A DNA stretch of 64,000 nt from Anomaloglossus baeobatrachus (taxonomy: Eukaryota; Chordata; Amphibia; Anura; Aromobatidae). Of this stretch, positions 33,750 through 45,850 are shown one piece after another. Under the pieces are notes generated by a model. That model did no database searches and had not been told where the DNA came from. It saw nothing but the letters and a program-made list of their open reading frames with translations. The stretch lies in assembly GCF_048569485.1 (NCBI RefSeq), contig NC_134354.1:510194869-510258868 (forward strand), read 5' to 3'. The position numbers and the translations under genes were made by a program. Within the stretch, counting starts at the first letter, position 1; each line of letters opens with the position of its first letter.

Positions 33750-34979
33750 CCCCTTCAGCCCCCGGGCACTTTCCGCGTTTTTGTTTTTTGCTGCCCTTCT
33801 TCCGAGAGGCATAACTTTTTTATATTTCAATCAATCTTGCCATATGAGGGCTTGTTTTTTGCGGGACAAGTTGTACTTTTAAATGAAACCATACGTTTTA
33901 CCATATAGTGTGCTGGTGCGGAAAAATTGCAAAAAAAGTGTGATCGTACAATAGTTTTTGGGATATTTTATTCTCTGTGTTCACTATATGGTAAAACTGA
34001 GGTATCTATGTGATGCCTCAGGTCAGTGCGAGTTTGTAGACACCAAACATATATAGGTTTACTTGTATCTAAGGGGTTAAAAAAAAATTCACAAGCTTGT
34101 CCAAAAAAAGTGGCGCACGTTTTGCGCCATTTTCCAAAACCCGTAGCGTTCTCATTTTTTGGGATCTGAGGCTCAGTGATAGCTTATTTTTTGCGTCTCG
34201 ACCTGACATTTTTAACGGTACCATTTTTGCGCAGATGCTACATTTTGATCGAGTGTTATTGCATTTTGCGCAAAATTTGCGGCGACCAAAAAACGTAATT
34301 TTGGCGTTTGGAATTTTTTGGCCGCTACGCCGTTTACTGATCAGTTTCATTGATTTCATATTTTGATAGATAGGGCATTTCTGAACGCGGCGATACCAAA
34401 TATGTGTGTATTTTTTATTTTTTTTAACCCTTTAATTTTCAATGGGGTGAAAGGATTTTTTTTTTATTTTTTTTAATTTTTTAAAACTTTTTTTTTTTTT
34501 ATTTTACTAGTCCCCCTAGGGGGTTATAGCGATCAGCAATCCGATCGCTGATCGCTATCTGCTGATCACAGCTATACAGCTGTAAACAGCAGAAATAGTC
34601 ACTTTCTTTTTCCCTCTGCTCCCGGCCGAGGAAAAACGAAAGTGAAACTTCGTAGCTGCAGGCGTCATCACATGACCCTCTGCTACGATGGCAACCACCG
34701 ATAGTCACGTGATCACGCACGTGACTTCCGGTGGGGGTGGCGGTAAGTAAAAAACATGGCCGCGCGCATTTAGATCTTGCTGCCAGACTTTGGCAGCAAG
34801 ATTTAAAGGGTTAATGGCCGCGGGTGGAAGCGATTCCACCCGCGGACAGCAGGCACACATGTCAGCTGTTGATAACAGCTGATATGTGCGCGGATCGCGG
34901 CCGCCTGCCGGCAGCAGGGGGCGGGGCTTACCGGCACACGATCCATGACGTACCCAGTACGTCATGGGTCGTTAAGGGG
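33750..34979. mobile_element. TTAA-flanked 1.2-kb MITE
   Basis: TTAA at 33746-33749 and 34980-34983 flank inverted ends CCCCTTCAGCC and (complement of right) CCCCTTAACGACC. The interior has GGACAAGTTGTAC-type and CGATCAGCAATCCGATCGCTGATCG palindromic segments (34530-34560), an A/T tract and GC-rich hairpins (34820-34920). There is no transposase. A piggyBac-like target preference is inferred. Confidence 0.65.
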
Positions 34980-35250
34980 TTAAACAATTTACAGCTGAAA
35001 TCAACCCCAAATATCATTACCCTGGTTGCCAACACACCAGAGCCATCAGGAAGAGCTGAGGCAATGCGCCAGAATTGGAGCATCTTATGTGATGTTCTAC
35101 TTCTGGTGTGGCTGAAGCCTGATATTTTTAGGCTGGGAAGGGCCCAATAACCATGCACTTTTCCAACCTGATAATATCAGCTCCCAGCTGTCTGCTTTAC
35201 TTGAACTGATTTCATAAAATAGGAGGGACCCCACTTAGTTTTTTTTTCCA

Positions 35251-35261
<11 letters not shown>

Positions 35262-35305
<44 letters not shown>
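35262..35305. repeat. (TA)n microsatellite
   Basis: About 44 bp of alternating TA followed by a T-rich tract. Confidence 0.95.
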
Positions 35306-35309
<4 letters not shown>

Positions 35310-35440
35310 TTTTATTTAAACAAGCCTAAACAGCTGTAGAATAAACACTAGATGAAAGGCACTAAATGGTGCAAGTTTATACTATGTAGGGGGGTTGTGA
35401 ACTTATAAATCTGCAGGATATCTATCACACAGATATCCCA

Positions 35441-36598
35441 CCATTGCTCCCAATTTGTCACAAACAGCACTTTGCTGCCCCCAATCATCTGGACAATTAC
35501 ACAATTCACCGACGAATAACTGGGACTGGGCCGCATGTTTTTTTTCACCACTAGACCGATTATTGGGGAACTGATGGTGCACATAAAGCATGTACACAAT
35601 TGGTTCCTGCTCATGGTATATATACTGTATATAAACCTCTCCCAATTCCACAATAACAAAAGGCGCTGCTACTAGCTGCCACCACCAGTGGTTTTCAGGC
35701 AGATTGAACTATAGAGCAAGAGGAACAAAGCTATTTAATTTTATATATTTAACTTGGAAAGTAAGCAGTGATTATAAAAATATACTAAGGATTTTCTAAA
35801 GGGGAACAAACAATACAGCATATACAGTTACATGACATAAAAGGGATAAACAAAATAAAATTACTAAACCTAATGGCTCAGAGTTAGATTAGGGAGGTGC
35901 TCCTTAGGAAAAATGGAAAGAACCCACAGCAATCTGCACCTTCCAAGGACTAACAAAAGACCAAACCCAATTTCTGCTTTTTATTAGATCAATGGTATGC
36001 CCACATACAGTACCTCCCCTTGATGAGCTAATGGGGGGGCTGTTTTTGGAATGTGCTCAGCCTTTCAGAATTTGATGAGATCCACCAACTTACACAATAT
36101 CTTCGCCCCAGGAGGTTCTAGGTGGTAGATATTGTTATCATGTATCTTATCACAATGTTAGCTTTATCTAAAGAAGAAACATAGCATGTCTAACATTATC
36201 TATTAGACTGATATTACTTTGGGGCTGATGCGCTGATTGCATATTATTATATAATTGTGCATGTTCTTCCCCTTGTAATCGCGACGCCAAAAATCTATAA
36301 ATATTGTATAGATTGAAAACCCCAATATTCATATCTGGCCACTAGAGAAAGAATGTCTACAAAAGATGATTTGATGAGAGGAAGCTTATGCCTGGGAAGA
36401 AAGTTCTCCTCCTCGGTGTAAATGAATCTCAGACTTGTGCTCTTTTTCCCAGCATATTTCCCTGCAGTAATTACCTGGCCACTGAAGGGGGCTGCTATAT
36501 CAATGGAGATGGTGCTGTTAAATCTCTTTTCGTCTTCCCTTGTTATTAATTAGTTTCATATGTTCAGTGTGAGGAGTGGATATGTCCCCTCTTGAGAG
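35441..36598. other. No recognised feature
   Basis: A/T-rich sequence without a recognised gene or repeat. Short open frames on the minus strand at 35348-35659 carry no family motif and overlap the inverted repeat arm. Confidence 0.35.
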
Positions 36599-37540
36599 AT
36601 AGTTACATAGTTACATAGTTACTTAGGTTGAAAAAAGACCTAGGTCCATCTAGTTCAACCTTCCTCCACCAGTTCTACATTTAGTCACTAAGTCATTTAT
36701 AACCAACAATGTTTTGTGTACTGAGGAAATCATCCAGCCCTTTTTTAAAAGCTGTTATAGTATCTGCCATTACTACCTCTTGTGGTAGTGTATTCCACAG
36801 TCTGACCGCTCTAACTGTAAAGAACCCTTTCCTATTTAGGTGTCGGAATCGCTTTTCTTCCACTCGCAGTGAGTGCCCCCTGGTCCTTAGTACTGTCTTT
36901 GGAAGAAATAAGTCATGTGCCAGTCCTTTATATTGACCACACATGTATTTATACATATAAATGAGATCTCCTCTGAGACGTCTTTTTTCTAAGCTGAATA
37001 TATCTAACTTTTTCAACCTGTCATCATATGGGAGGCCTTCCATTCCTTGTAGTAGTCTAGTTGCCTGCCTTTGAACTTACTCTAACTTCTGAATGTCCTT
37101 TTTAAAATGTGGAGCCCAAAACTGGACCCCATATTCCAGATGTGGCCTTACAAGTGATTTATAGAGGGGTAACAATACGTTGGGATCACGGGATCTAATC
37201 TCTCTTTTTATACACCCTAAAATCTTGTTTGCTTTTGCAGCTGCTGCTTGACATTGAGTGCTGCTGCTCAGCTTATTTGTAATGAGAATACCCAAGTCCT
37301 TCTCCTGTTCTGTAGTCCCGAGTTTACTTCCATTTAATGTATACGCAGCTATAGGATTACTCCGTCCTAGGTGCATTACTTTACATTTATCAACATTAAA
37401 TCTCATTTGCCAAGTATCTGCCCATTCTGACATCTTATCCAGATCTTTTTGTAATATTGTACTATCCAGGTCAGTTTTTAATATCCTACATAGTTTGGTG
37501 TCATCGGCAAAGACTGACACTGTACTATGTCTTATGGATT
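36599..37540 (-). mobile_element. CR1/L2-type LINE, 5'-truncated
   Basis: The minus strand carries the C-terminal part of a non-LTR reverse transcriptase, a short 3' UTR and an ATAGTTACATAGTTAC-type tail (36599-36625). 5' truncation is the usual result of incomplete target-primed reverse transcription. The 3' block is shared with the fragment at 27568-27660. Confidence 0.85.
36693..37520 (-). pseudogene. LINE reverse transcriptase C-terminal part
   Basis: The frame 37520-37077 opens with SVFADDTK, the motif C active-site block of the L2/CR1 group. It continues with DLDKMSEWADTWQMRFNVDKC, the thumb-side block typical of these LINEs, and LVRPHLEYGVQFW. A TAG at 37078-37080 and a frame change follow. 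The frame 37043-36693 then supplies the C-terminal segment (LPYDDRLKKL, RRLRGDLI, RAVRLWNTLP, FKKGLDDFL), also typical of this group. The endonuclease and RT fingers are absent. The two pieces together are about 270 of the family's roughly 900-1000 residues. Confidence 0.85.
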
Positions 37541-37926
37541 TTTATTTCTCTATGACACTATCTAATATCTTTCTATCATCTATATATCTAGACCTGTATA
37601 TATTTTTTTTTCCTTTGAGATGTGTGCATCAAAATCGGATGGCATACAGAGAGATGGTCCGTGTATCATCCATTTTTTTTTTCTCACACCCATAGACTTG
37701 CGTTGACGAGTCTCGGCTGATAGACGTGGTAATACGCTACGTGATATATATATTTTTTTTTATCAGCCCAATTACAGCTGAGGAAAATCTTGAAGATGAA
37801 CACTACCACATTCTATAACATTGGTGCGAGTGCAATGCAATTTTTTCTCACATTTCACTCATCCAATTGATACGCAAATTGGAGCGAGGCCTAATAAGTA
37901 ATCTGGGAAGAACTTTTTCATAGATG
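37541..37926. other. Possible MITE remnant, otherwise unassigned
   Basis: Has the texture of MITEs elsewhere in the window (ATCAAAATCGGATGGCAT...CCCATAGACTTGCG). No ends or duplications could be paired. Confidence 0.3.
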
Positions 37927-39102
37927 TGTCGCGGGCGGAGGAGGGGACGCTGCGCTCACCCACTGCTCGGGTCCGGCTACTGCTGCAGCTGCTCGGTGGT
38001 GGCTCGAGCGGTGGGCCGGATCCCGGGGACTCGAGCGGCGTTCCTCGCCCGTGAGTGAAAGGGGGGGGGGGGGTGGTGTGTGGTTTGGGGATATTGTCCG
38101 TGACGCCACCCACGGTTGTGGTGAAGTTGTGACACCACCGCTACTCTGAACGGGGATCCCGGGAGTGATGACAGGGAGCAGCTTGGATGTTGGTTCTCCC
38201 CTCCGTGGGTAGGGGGTTGGTTGTCCCGGGGCCCCGGTGAGGGTTTGGGGATGACAGGCGGGTTACGGGGCCTGGTGAGGTGCAGGGTCACGGGGGCAGC
38301 GCTGTGCCGCACGGCACGGTGGTACTCACTCAGCCAGCAATTTACACGGAGTCTCTGGTCAAACAAACGGCTGGATGGACGGGTCCCACAGGCGGCTGCG
38401 GTTGTTCTCCTCCCGGTAGGTTGATGGTGACTGCCTTTCCCTGCACCTGTGTTGTGTTTACAGTTCCAATGGCTTCCCACCGGTAACCCGCTCCCCAGCT
38501 TGGATGGATGCTGAGGGAGCCCCTTTTGCCCGCAGGCTCTGGCCCTGGGAACTGTAGCCTTGGTGGTGACTGTGTTTCCCTTTACGGTGTGAGCTGTTGC
38601 CTTCAATCGGGTCTTGGCTGCTGGGAAACCCCGGAGGTTCCCTTCGCTAACGGATTTGACCGGTTTTACGGCGATTCCTAGCCTGGTCGGGATCCGTAGG
38701 CCCTGCCGAATGGTGCTGGCTTCTCTTCACTCCTCAGTCCGGTACCGGCGGGCCACCGCCCGTCCCCGGTCCTTACGGTTAACTCCAATCAGCCTCTCCT
38801 GCAGACGGTCACCACCGTCTGACAACCTTGCTGTATGTGCCCGGGCCACGCACCCAGACACGGTCAGTCTCCTCTACTACCACTTCACTATCTCTAACTC
38901 ATCTAATCTCACTCCTTTTCCCGCCTCCAGGACTGTGAACTCCTCGGTGGGCGGGACCAACCGCCTGGCCCACCCCCTGGTGTGGACATCAGCCCCTGGA
39001 GGAAGGCAACAAGGATTTGTGTTTGACCTAGGTGTGCCTAGCCGAGGTGTGGGGTGTGTTGGTGTAGTACCTGTGACGACCTGGCTTGTCCAGGGCGCCA
39101 CA
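37927..39102 (-). mobile_element. Solo-LTR-like element, family A copy 3 (TSD GATG)
   Basis: Minus orientation: it begins TGTGGCGCCCTGG at 39102 and ends CGCGACACA at 37927. Flanks are a perfect GATG duplication (37923-37926, 39103-39106). The CCCACGGGTGGCGTCACGGAC-type block (complement, near 38100) and the GACTCCGTGTAAATT segment correspond to the other members. G+C-rich throughout, with a G10-11 run near 38060. Fossil. Confidence 0.78.
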
Positions 39103-40336
39103 GATGTATTAAACTCACATAACTTTAAGGCAGAGATACTCTCTTGTGGCTCTCACTGTTCTAATGGACTTATCACTATAGGGAACATTTTTAATAGTGG
39201 AAGATTATACTTGTATGAGCGTCGTGCCTTGGACAATTTTAGTGCCTGTACACATGTCATTTGTTTTAAGATTTAAAACAGGTAGACACCATAATATAGA
39301 TGAAATTAATCATAGATTCTTCTAAATTTGATAAAAAAATAATAGCACCACAAGCAATGCTAAATGTCTTGTCAAAACAAAAGACACTTAGACCTCACAA
39401 TCGTCATTATAAGTGGATGGTATTGTTATCCATCATATGATGAATCTGGCAGAACCCTTTACTTAGATATAAGAATTAGGCTATGTAAATTATAATGCTA
39501 CAGCATATAAAGCATATACATGTGTAGCTAGCATTTAAATGGGTTGACACCATTGATGTCAATGCTGCCAGTGATTGGCTGCAGCGGTCACATGTCATGT
39601 CAGCGTATCAATGCCGGAGTAGGGATCAGCAGAAAACATGGGACATGTGACAGCATGTGAATGACAAGACATTGGTTATAAATGAATTGTTTTAGAACAT
39701 TTATTAAAGATCAGAAGGTTAAATAAAGTACCTTATCTTGTCTTTTGTACAAGGCTTGAATAGTACTAATACTATGGTGGTGCGATGAGAAACCTCCCGT
39801 GAATTTTCATGTAGCTGTACAGCTTCTCACCGTGTAAGGCTCACATTACAAAGAGGTGGGTGCAATCATGTCATACACAAGTACCTGTGGTAAACATTGC
39901 GGTCACAGCCCCATGCCATAGACAACTTAGTAAAGATCCTTTTATCTTCTCCACAAATCTCCTTTTAAAGTTTTAAGACTCTGCTTTTGTCTTCTGCCTA
40001 AATGTTTGACATTACAGCATACATGTCTTCAGTTATTTTCTGACACAGAGCTTTTATGATATTCCTTACTGTAAATGCACTTGTACAGTCAAGAACCATT
40101 AAAGAAACTCTAAAATGTGAAATGAATGATAGAAGTAAAGAGGAGATTATCTTATCCCCACTTTTTGCCAGTCTGTATGATTTTTTTGCAGGTTCTGAAT
40201 CAGGGTGGTATTCAAATCGTAAATATACCACACAGGTAAAAAAAAACCTTAGCTGAATGTGTCAGGATCTTGTACGGGTGTTTCCAGGTCCCACAACCAA
40301 GTTCTAAATGGCAGACATTTAGATCGAATTGTTGGC
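39103..40336. other. No recognised feature
   Basis: About 1.2 kb of A/T-rich, seemingly unique sequence. Open frames are short and without motif. Confidence 0.4.
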
Positions 40337-40340
40337 AATG

Positions 40341-41481
40341 TGTGACACCCCTGGACTGGTCAAGGCGTAACAGGGGACTGCACGTTCTTTAGCTCCAGTG
40401 CAGGACTCAGCCCCTCTTGGTTCTGGGTTCCCAACCTGCAGCACTGCCTCCATCAGCATCCAAAAATCCCAATCACACCTCACATCACACCCTGTCAAGC
40501 ACACCAGTGGGCTGCTAAGCTGGAATAGGGCCACCCACCTAGGGGTCAGGCAGGGAAGTGGGAGGTGACAAGTCAGTTCAGTGGTGACCCTCGAGCAGTG
40601 AGGAGCTAGGGGGAGCGTGTGGCTCCCGGGGAGAAGATTGGGTTGCAGACGGTGGTCTGGACCCGGAGGAGTCGGAGACCCGGTCGCGGGATATTGGGAC
40701 TGGGTGCCTGGCTTAGTCTAGGAGGACGATCAGCTGCAAGTACAATAGCCGGTCTGGGACCGAAAGCACATAGGGGTACTGGACCCTAGGTAGGGGAGAG
40801 GCTTCAAGCAGCAATTAACCTGCGGAGGATAGGGCCTTTATGGACTGTTCCCATGAAGCTCAGAGATCGGGGGCACTAGGGCAACAAGAGGGATAGGGCT
40901 TTCCAACCAAAGCAGCCCACTGAAATCCCAAGCGTGAGCTCCTCAGAGCACAGCTCCTTCACACCAAAAAGTGGGGAGCGGGGCCCGGACAGCTTCAAGC
41001 TTACGGGCCACTTGGACTCTACTAAAATCTGTGCCCGGAGGCAGGCTCTGGACCATCAGGCAGTACTGCAGGGCACAGAGACCCGGACGAGCTCCCCCAA
41101 GAGGGCAGCAGCACACAGAGTCTTGGTTTACTACGTTGTCAGCGTCTGCTTTCCTTCTGATTGAGTACCTGATCACCCCCTGCTCCCAGCAAGTCTGCGC
41201 TCCTCTGCAAACATCCCTCTATCCAGAGTCCCGGGGCCTTCCCTACACGTGGAGGGTAACATCATCTGGTTGCCCCACTCCATCACCCCGGGTACTCCTA
41301 ACGGCAGCGGCGGTACTCCCTATTACCGCACACCACGGGTGGCGTTACAAACTATCTAATCCCCTGTAAATAACCCCCCATCATATTTTAGAGTGAGCCT
41401 GAGCCCCAGGGTCCGGAGACCCTCGAGCCACGAGTAGCGACGCCCGGATCCAAGCGGTTCGACCGCTGCTGGGGGTGGTAC
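40341..41481 (+). mobile_element. Solo-LTR-like element, family A copy 4 (TSD AATG)
   Basis: Starts TGTGACACCCCTGG and ends GGGGGTGGTAC(A). AATG precedes the start (40337-40340) and AATG can be read at 41482-41485 if one base of the terminal CA is shared. It closely parallels copy 1, with the same CAAGAGGGCAGC.GCAC.CAGAG and CGAGCGGTTCGACCGCTG blocks, plus an additional internal segment at about 40730-40990. Fossil. Confidence 0.75.
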
Positions 41482-41794
41482 AATGTCTTGATGTAAAATT
41501 CCACCGATCTAATGGTTCGAGGAAAGCCAAAGACTCCAATAGTGAAAGACCGCTAATGATGAGGTAGAGCACCCCAAAGCTTTTTTGTTCTTACAAAAGT
41601 CTAATGAATAAAGATAGTAAAAAACAGTGTCCAGCACTTAAAAAAAAAAGTATTGCACACTTGCCTAACTCGAGTTTTGCCCGATCGGCTTTGTCCGAGG
41701 TGTGTTATAAGTCGATTAAGCAAAACTTGAGTTGCGCAAGTGTGCAGTACACACAGTTTGCATAAAGATTTATTAGAATGAAGCTATAAGCAAG
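41482..41794. other. Unassigned, with a short inverted repeat
   Basis: Holds an inverted pair: CTTGCCTAACTCGAGTTTTGCCCGATCG (41660-41688), and CGATTAAGCAAAACTTGAGTTGCGCAAG (41713-41741). Otherwise nothing recognised. Confidence 0.5.
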
Positions 41795-42299
41795 TACTCT
41801 GATGAGCAAATTGGTAACAATGTTTTGAACGTTTGATGTTCAGGCTCCATATCTCATCATCCACTACAGCTTTAAGCATGAGACTAACATTATATTATAG
41901 ACAAACATCTTCGCTATTTCATACATAAACTTGACTTGCACCTATTTTGCATATGATTAGTTATGCAGATTCTTGTCATGTCACTGCATTGTTATTGTTT
42001 TGCTCCTGTAGTTTGAAAAATCTTTTTCTTCATGTATACTACAAATTACAACTTTTTTTCAAATTCCCTAATAGCTCAGTTTGTTATTAGTGATTCCCAA
42101 GTGAAAGATCAATGGTTCGAAGTGAGGAGCAACAATGAAGATGTCCCAAGAAAAGAGAAACCACATCATCCAGCTCATCAAAAGAAAATTGCCAAACTGC
42201 ATCATGTGAGTACCAGGCCCGGACTGACCATAGGGCAATTCTGGCAAATGCCAGATGGGCCGGTCCCTATGGTGGGCCGGTGCCTGTAGTGGGCCACTG

Positions 42300-42535
42300 T
42301 ATCTGCTGTCACTGCCGCGCTCCTCAGCAGTGTGTGCATGCCGGGCACACAAGCTGCAGCAGGAGGCAGCGCGCTGTGCTGTGCCGACCCTGCTGTGTGA
42401 CAGTGTGCCCGGCATGCACACACTGCTGAGGAGCGCGCCGGTGACCGCAACTTCCTCCTTCCTATTCAAATGTATTTGCGTCTTTCAGACGTAAATACAT
42501 TTGAACAGCGCGCCGGGACTGGGCTCTGCCCCGAC
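42300..42535. repeat. GC-rich inverted repeats within the hAT element
   Basis: CGCGCTCCTCAGCAGTGTGTGCATGCCGGGCACAC (42317-42351) is inverted as GTGTGCCCGGCATGCACACACTGCTGAGGAGCGCG (about 42404-42438). A second hairpin, TTCAAATGTATTTGCGTC / GACGTAAATACATTTGAA, follows at 42465-42505. Confidence 0.9.
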
Positions 42536-42949
42536 GTGCAGCAACGTGCTGACGTCATCACAGTGCTGCGGGCACTGGCACACAGGAGACATCAGGCAGC
42601 GGGAAGGCTGGTGTCAGATCCGGCAGAAAAACGCAAAATGCATATTGCCGGATCCGTTGTCAGCTCAATGCATTGTCAATGGACTTACGGCAACATGCGT
42701 TTGCATGCGCCTATGTCAGGATCCGGTGATTTGCAGTTTTTTACCATGTTGCAAAAACGCAACATGTAGCGGTTTTTTTGCTTCCGTCCAAAAACTGCAG
42801 CTCACCGGATCCGGATCAGTAGCTGCAATGTATTTCAATGGGTGCCCGTTCTGGTTTTAACACCTGCGGCTGGATGGATCCTTTTTGCCATAATAAACAT
42901 GGTCTGAAACGCATTGTTATCTTTTAAAATCTTTATTTTCAATTAAATT

Positions 42950-43200
42950 CTATAATATATATCTTTTTATATATTTATTAAGAAATATATATATATATTT
43001 CTAAATAGATATATAAATGTGTGTATGTGTATATATATATATATAGATAGAGATAAGAGATACATACATATATATATATATTATAATATCTCTATTATCG
43101 CATGTTTCATTAAACACTGGAAATGAGTGAGGTCTCACAATGTCGGTCTCTATTCTCTCTCTCGGTCGGTCTCTGTCTCTCTCTCTCTCTCTGTCCATGT
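42950..43200. repeat. AT-rich microsatellites and (CT)n run
   Basis: ATATATAT tracts with TATGTGTATATATA interspersions at 42950-43085, then CTCTCTCTCTGTC at 43165-43195. Confidence 0.85.
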
Positions 43201-43474
43201 TGGTCTATCCCTCCCACCCCCTCTCTCATACTCACTGATCACCGACACGGCGCTGCACGGCATTCACACTTCTCCGGCGGCTTCTCTTTTGAAAAAGCCG
43301 GCCGCTCATTATTCAATCTTGTGTTCTCTGCTTTCCCTGCCCACCAGCGCCTATGATTGGTTGCAGTCATACACGCCCTCACGATGAGTGACAGCTCTCT
43401 CACTGCAACCAATCACAGCTGCCGGTGGGCGGGTCTATATCGTGAAGTAAAATAAATAAATAATTTTAAAAAAA

Positions 43475-43900
43475 CGGCGTGAGGTCCCCCCCCAATTTTG
43501 ATACCAGCCAGGGTAAAGCCACACAGCTGAAGGCTGGTATTCTCAGGATGGGGAGCTCCACGTTATGGGGAAGCCCCCCACCCTAAAAATATCAGCCTGC
43601 AGCCGCCCGGAATAGCCGCATCCATGAGATGCGACAGTCCCGGGACTGTACCCAGCTCATCCCGAATTGCCCTGGTGCAGTGGCAATCGAGATAATATGG
43701 AGTTAATGGCAGCAGCCCATAGCTGCCACTAAGTCTTAGTTTAATCATGGCAGATGTCTCTCCGAGATATCTTCCATGATTCACCTGTTAGTTAAAGAAA
43801 ATAAACACACATCCAAAAAATCCTTTATTTGTAATAAATGACAAAAAACAGCAACCTCTTTCACCATTTTAATAAAGTCCCCAAATACCCCTCCATGTCC
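43475..43900. repeat. Interspersed repeat related to the 32.9-35.4 kb inverted-arm family
   Basis: Shares GCCAGGGTAAAGCC.CACAGCTGAAGGCTGGTATTCTCAGG...CCCTAAAAATATCAGCC with 33035-33125 and 53160-53400 (in either orientation). No coding. Confidence 0.5.
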
Positions 43901-44689
43901 GACGTAAACCATAGCAGTCCCATGACGCTTTCAGCTCTGCTACATCGGTAGCTGACAGAGAGCGGTCACAGACCACGACTGCTCTCTGTGAGCTCCCCGC
44001 AGTGAGTGAAGTGAGTCATGCTATCAGCGATGATGTCACTCGGCCACAGATCTCAGCGGGAGGAGTACAGCTGTGGCCGCGGGTAACCTCAGTGACGGCA
44101 CCGCTGATAGCGCAGATCACTGATGTCACTCATGGGTTTTGCGGTCACCAATGAGATTTTCACCGGTGACCGAAAATCAGGCCATGCCACACAGACAGAG
44201 CCGCGGGATGACAATGAAGTCGGGTGGAGTTCATCCGACTTCATTCTGATCGTGCGGCTCTGTCTGTGTCTGCTGTCAGTGGCCATTCAGCTCTGCTACA
44301 TCACTCTGTCAGTGGCCATGTAGCAAAGCTGAATGGCAGATGACATTGAAAAAACGGATCCGTCAAAATTAAGCACAAAAACAGCATGCAAACGCAAGTG
44401 AACGGTCCGTTTTTATGCTGGATCTGGTAGACGGATGCATTAGACTCCAAAAAAAACGGATCCAGTAACATGCAGTTTGCGTTTTTTTGCCTCAAGGCAA
44501 AAAAACGCTGATGTGAAACCAGCCTAAGCACTCCATGGAGGATCCGAAGATGGCAGGTTTAATTAATGGGGATGAGTGGGAAGGGGCTGAGGACACATAA
44601 CGGGGAACATTTGTGAATGAACACAGCTTTGTGACAGGCAGAGGGGGAGTACTGTATTCTGAGGGAGGGGGGGAGGCAGGAGTGAGTAG

Positions 44690-45380
44690 TGATGGGATAG
44701 TGTAATTTGTGGGTGATGGGGGGTGCATTGCATTATGTCTGGGGAGGGGGTAATGGGGGTACATTGTATTGTGTGTGGGGGGAGGGGTAATGGGTGGTGC
44801 ATTGTATTGCAGTGTGTGTGTGTGTGTGTGGGGGGTGTATTGTATGTGAGGGGAGGGGTAATGAAGCGTGCAGTGTGTGTGTGTGTGTGTGGCTAATGGG
44901 GGTGCATTGTATTGTGTGTGGGGAGGGGTAATGGGGGTGCATTGTATTTTGTGTGTGTGGGGAGGGGTAATGGGGGTGCATTGTGTGTGTGTGTGTGTGT
45001 GTGTGTGGAGGGGTAATGGGGTTGCATTGTATTTTGTGTCTGAGGAGGGGTAATAGGGGTGCATTGTATTGTGTGTGTGTGTGTGTGGGGAGGGGTAATG
45101 GGGGTGCATTGTAGTGTGTGTGTGTGTGTGTGTGTGTGGTGGGTGATGGGGGGGTGTATTGTGTGTGTGTGGAGGGGTTATGGGGTTGCATTGTATTTTG
45201 TGTGTGTGTGAGGAGGGGTAATAGGGGTGCATTGTATTGTGTGTGTGGGGAGGGGTAATGGGGGTGCATTGTAGTGTGTGTGTGTGGTGGGTGATGGGGG
45301 GTGTATTGTGTGTGTGTGCCTGTGGGGAGGGGTAATGGGGGTGTATTGTAGTGTGTGTGTGTGTGTGTTGGGGGGGGTCG
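44690..45380 (+). repeat. G/T-rich minisatellite (unit about 35-50 bp)
   Basis: Repeats of GTGTGTGTGTGGGGAGGGGTAATGGGGGTGCATTGTATT, with variable (GT)n length. At least a dozen units. The long minus-strand open frames (His/Thr/Pro-rich) are repeat artefacts. The plus strand is strongly G-rich, with many G3-G6 runs. Confidence 0.92.
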
Positions 45381-45564
45381 CGGAGTCATTAATCGAGGAC
45401 TAATTAGTTTGATATCAGTGATATTAGTCCTGGACCTGTCCGCACAGGTACAATCCCCTGTAGTGACTGCAGCGCTTGTAGAGTGATTAGCACACAGGTA
45501 TGTGGTGGAATAATCCACAAATCAGGGAAGAAAAGAGCAGAAAATACATCAAGGTCTGCTACAC

Positions 45565-45850
45565 ACTGCAAAAATGTGTCACATAGTGCCATACAGTACT
45601 CACATAGTGCCATACAGTGTCACATAGCTCCATACAGTGTGACAGAGTGATAGTGTCACATAGTGTTATACAGTACTCACATAATGCCATACAGTGCTCA
45701 CATAGCGCCATACAGTGCTCACATAGCGCCATACAGTGTCACATAGCGCTATACAGTGTGCCATACAGTGCTCACATAGTGCCATACAGTACTCACATAG
45801 TGCCATACAGTACTCACATAATGCCATACAGTACTCACATATACAAGTGC
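45565..45850. repeat. Tandem repeat of about 22 bp (CACATAGTGCCATACAGTACT)
   Basis: About a dozen imperfect units alternating CAGTACTCACATAGTGCCATA, CAGTGTCACATAGCGCTATA and similar, ending just inside the right end of the hAT element. Confidence 0.9.

Larger units (their letters stand above)
32870..35440. repeat. Long inverted-arm repeat element
   Basis: The left arm (about 32880-33200) is repeated as its reverse complement at about 34985-35440. Landmarks are CTGCAGATATATAC...ACCCCCTACATA, TTTCATGTGGTG, ACAGCTGTTTAGGCTT, AGACAGCTG, ATTATCAGG.TGG and GAGATTCTCCAATTCTGG on the left. The right complement has matching CAACCCCCCTACATA, TTTCATCTAGTG, ACAGCTGTTTAGGCTT, AGACAGCTG and AGATGCTCCAATTCTGG. 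The arms are clearly diverged. A (TA)n run (35262-35305) lies in the right arm, and the loop holds the TTAA MITE. Related sequence recurs at 43475-43900 and 53150-53420. Confidence 0.65.
42606..44524. mobile_element. Possible further MITE nested inside the hAT element
   Basis: The ends look like weak inverted repeats: GGCTGGTGTCAGATCCGGCAGAAAAACGC on the left, and the complement of the right end, GGCTGGTTTCACATCAGCGTTTTTTTGCC. Both ends carry repeated GGATCCG and AAACGCA.. motifs. No convincing target duplication was read, so the unit is tentative. The span includes an AT microsatellite (42950-43085), a CT run (43160-43195) and the inverted-arm-family sequence at 43475-43900. Confidence 0.35.

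Noticed and set aside
44492-45518. His/Thr/Pro-rich minus-strand frames of about 250 residues
   Set aside because: Translation of the GT-rich minisatellite. A repeat artefact.
45565-45850. CRISPR-like 22-bp repeats
   Set aside because: Simple tandem repeat without spacers, in a eukaryotic transposon.
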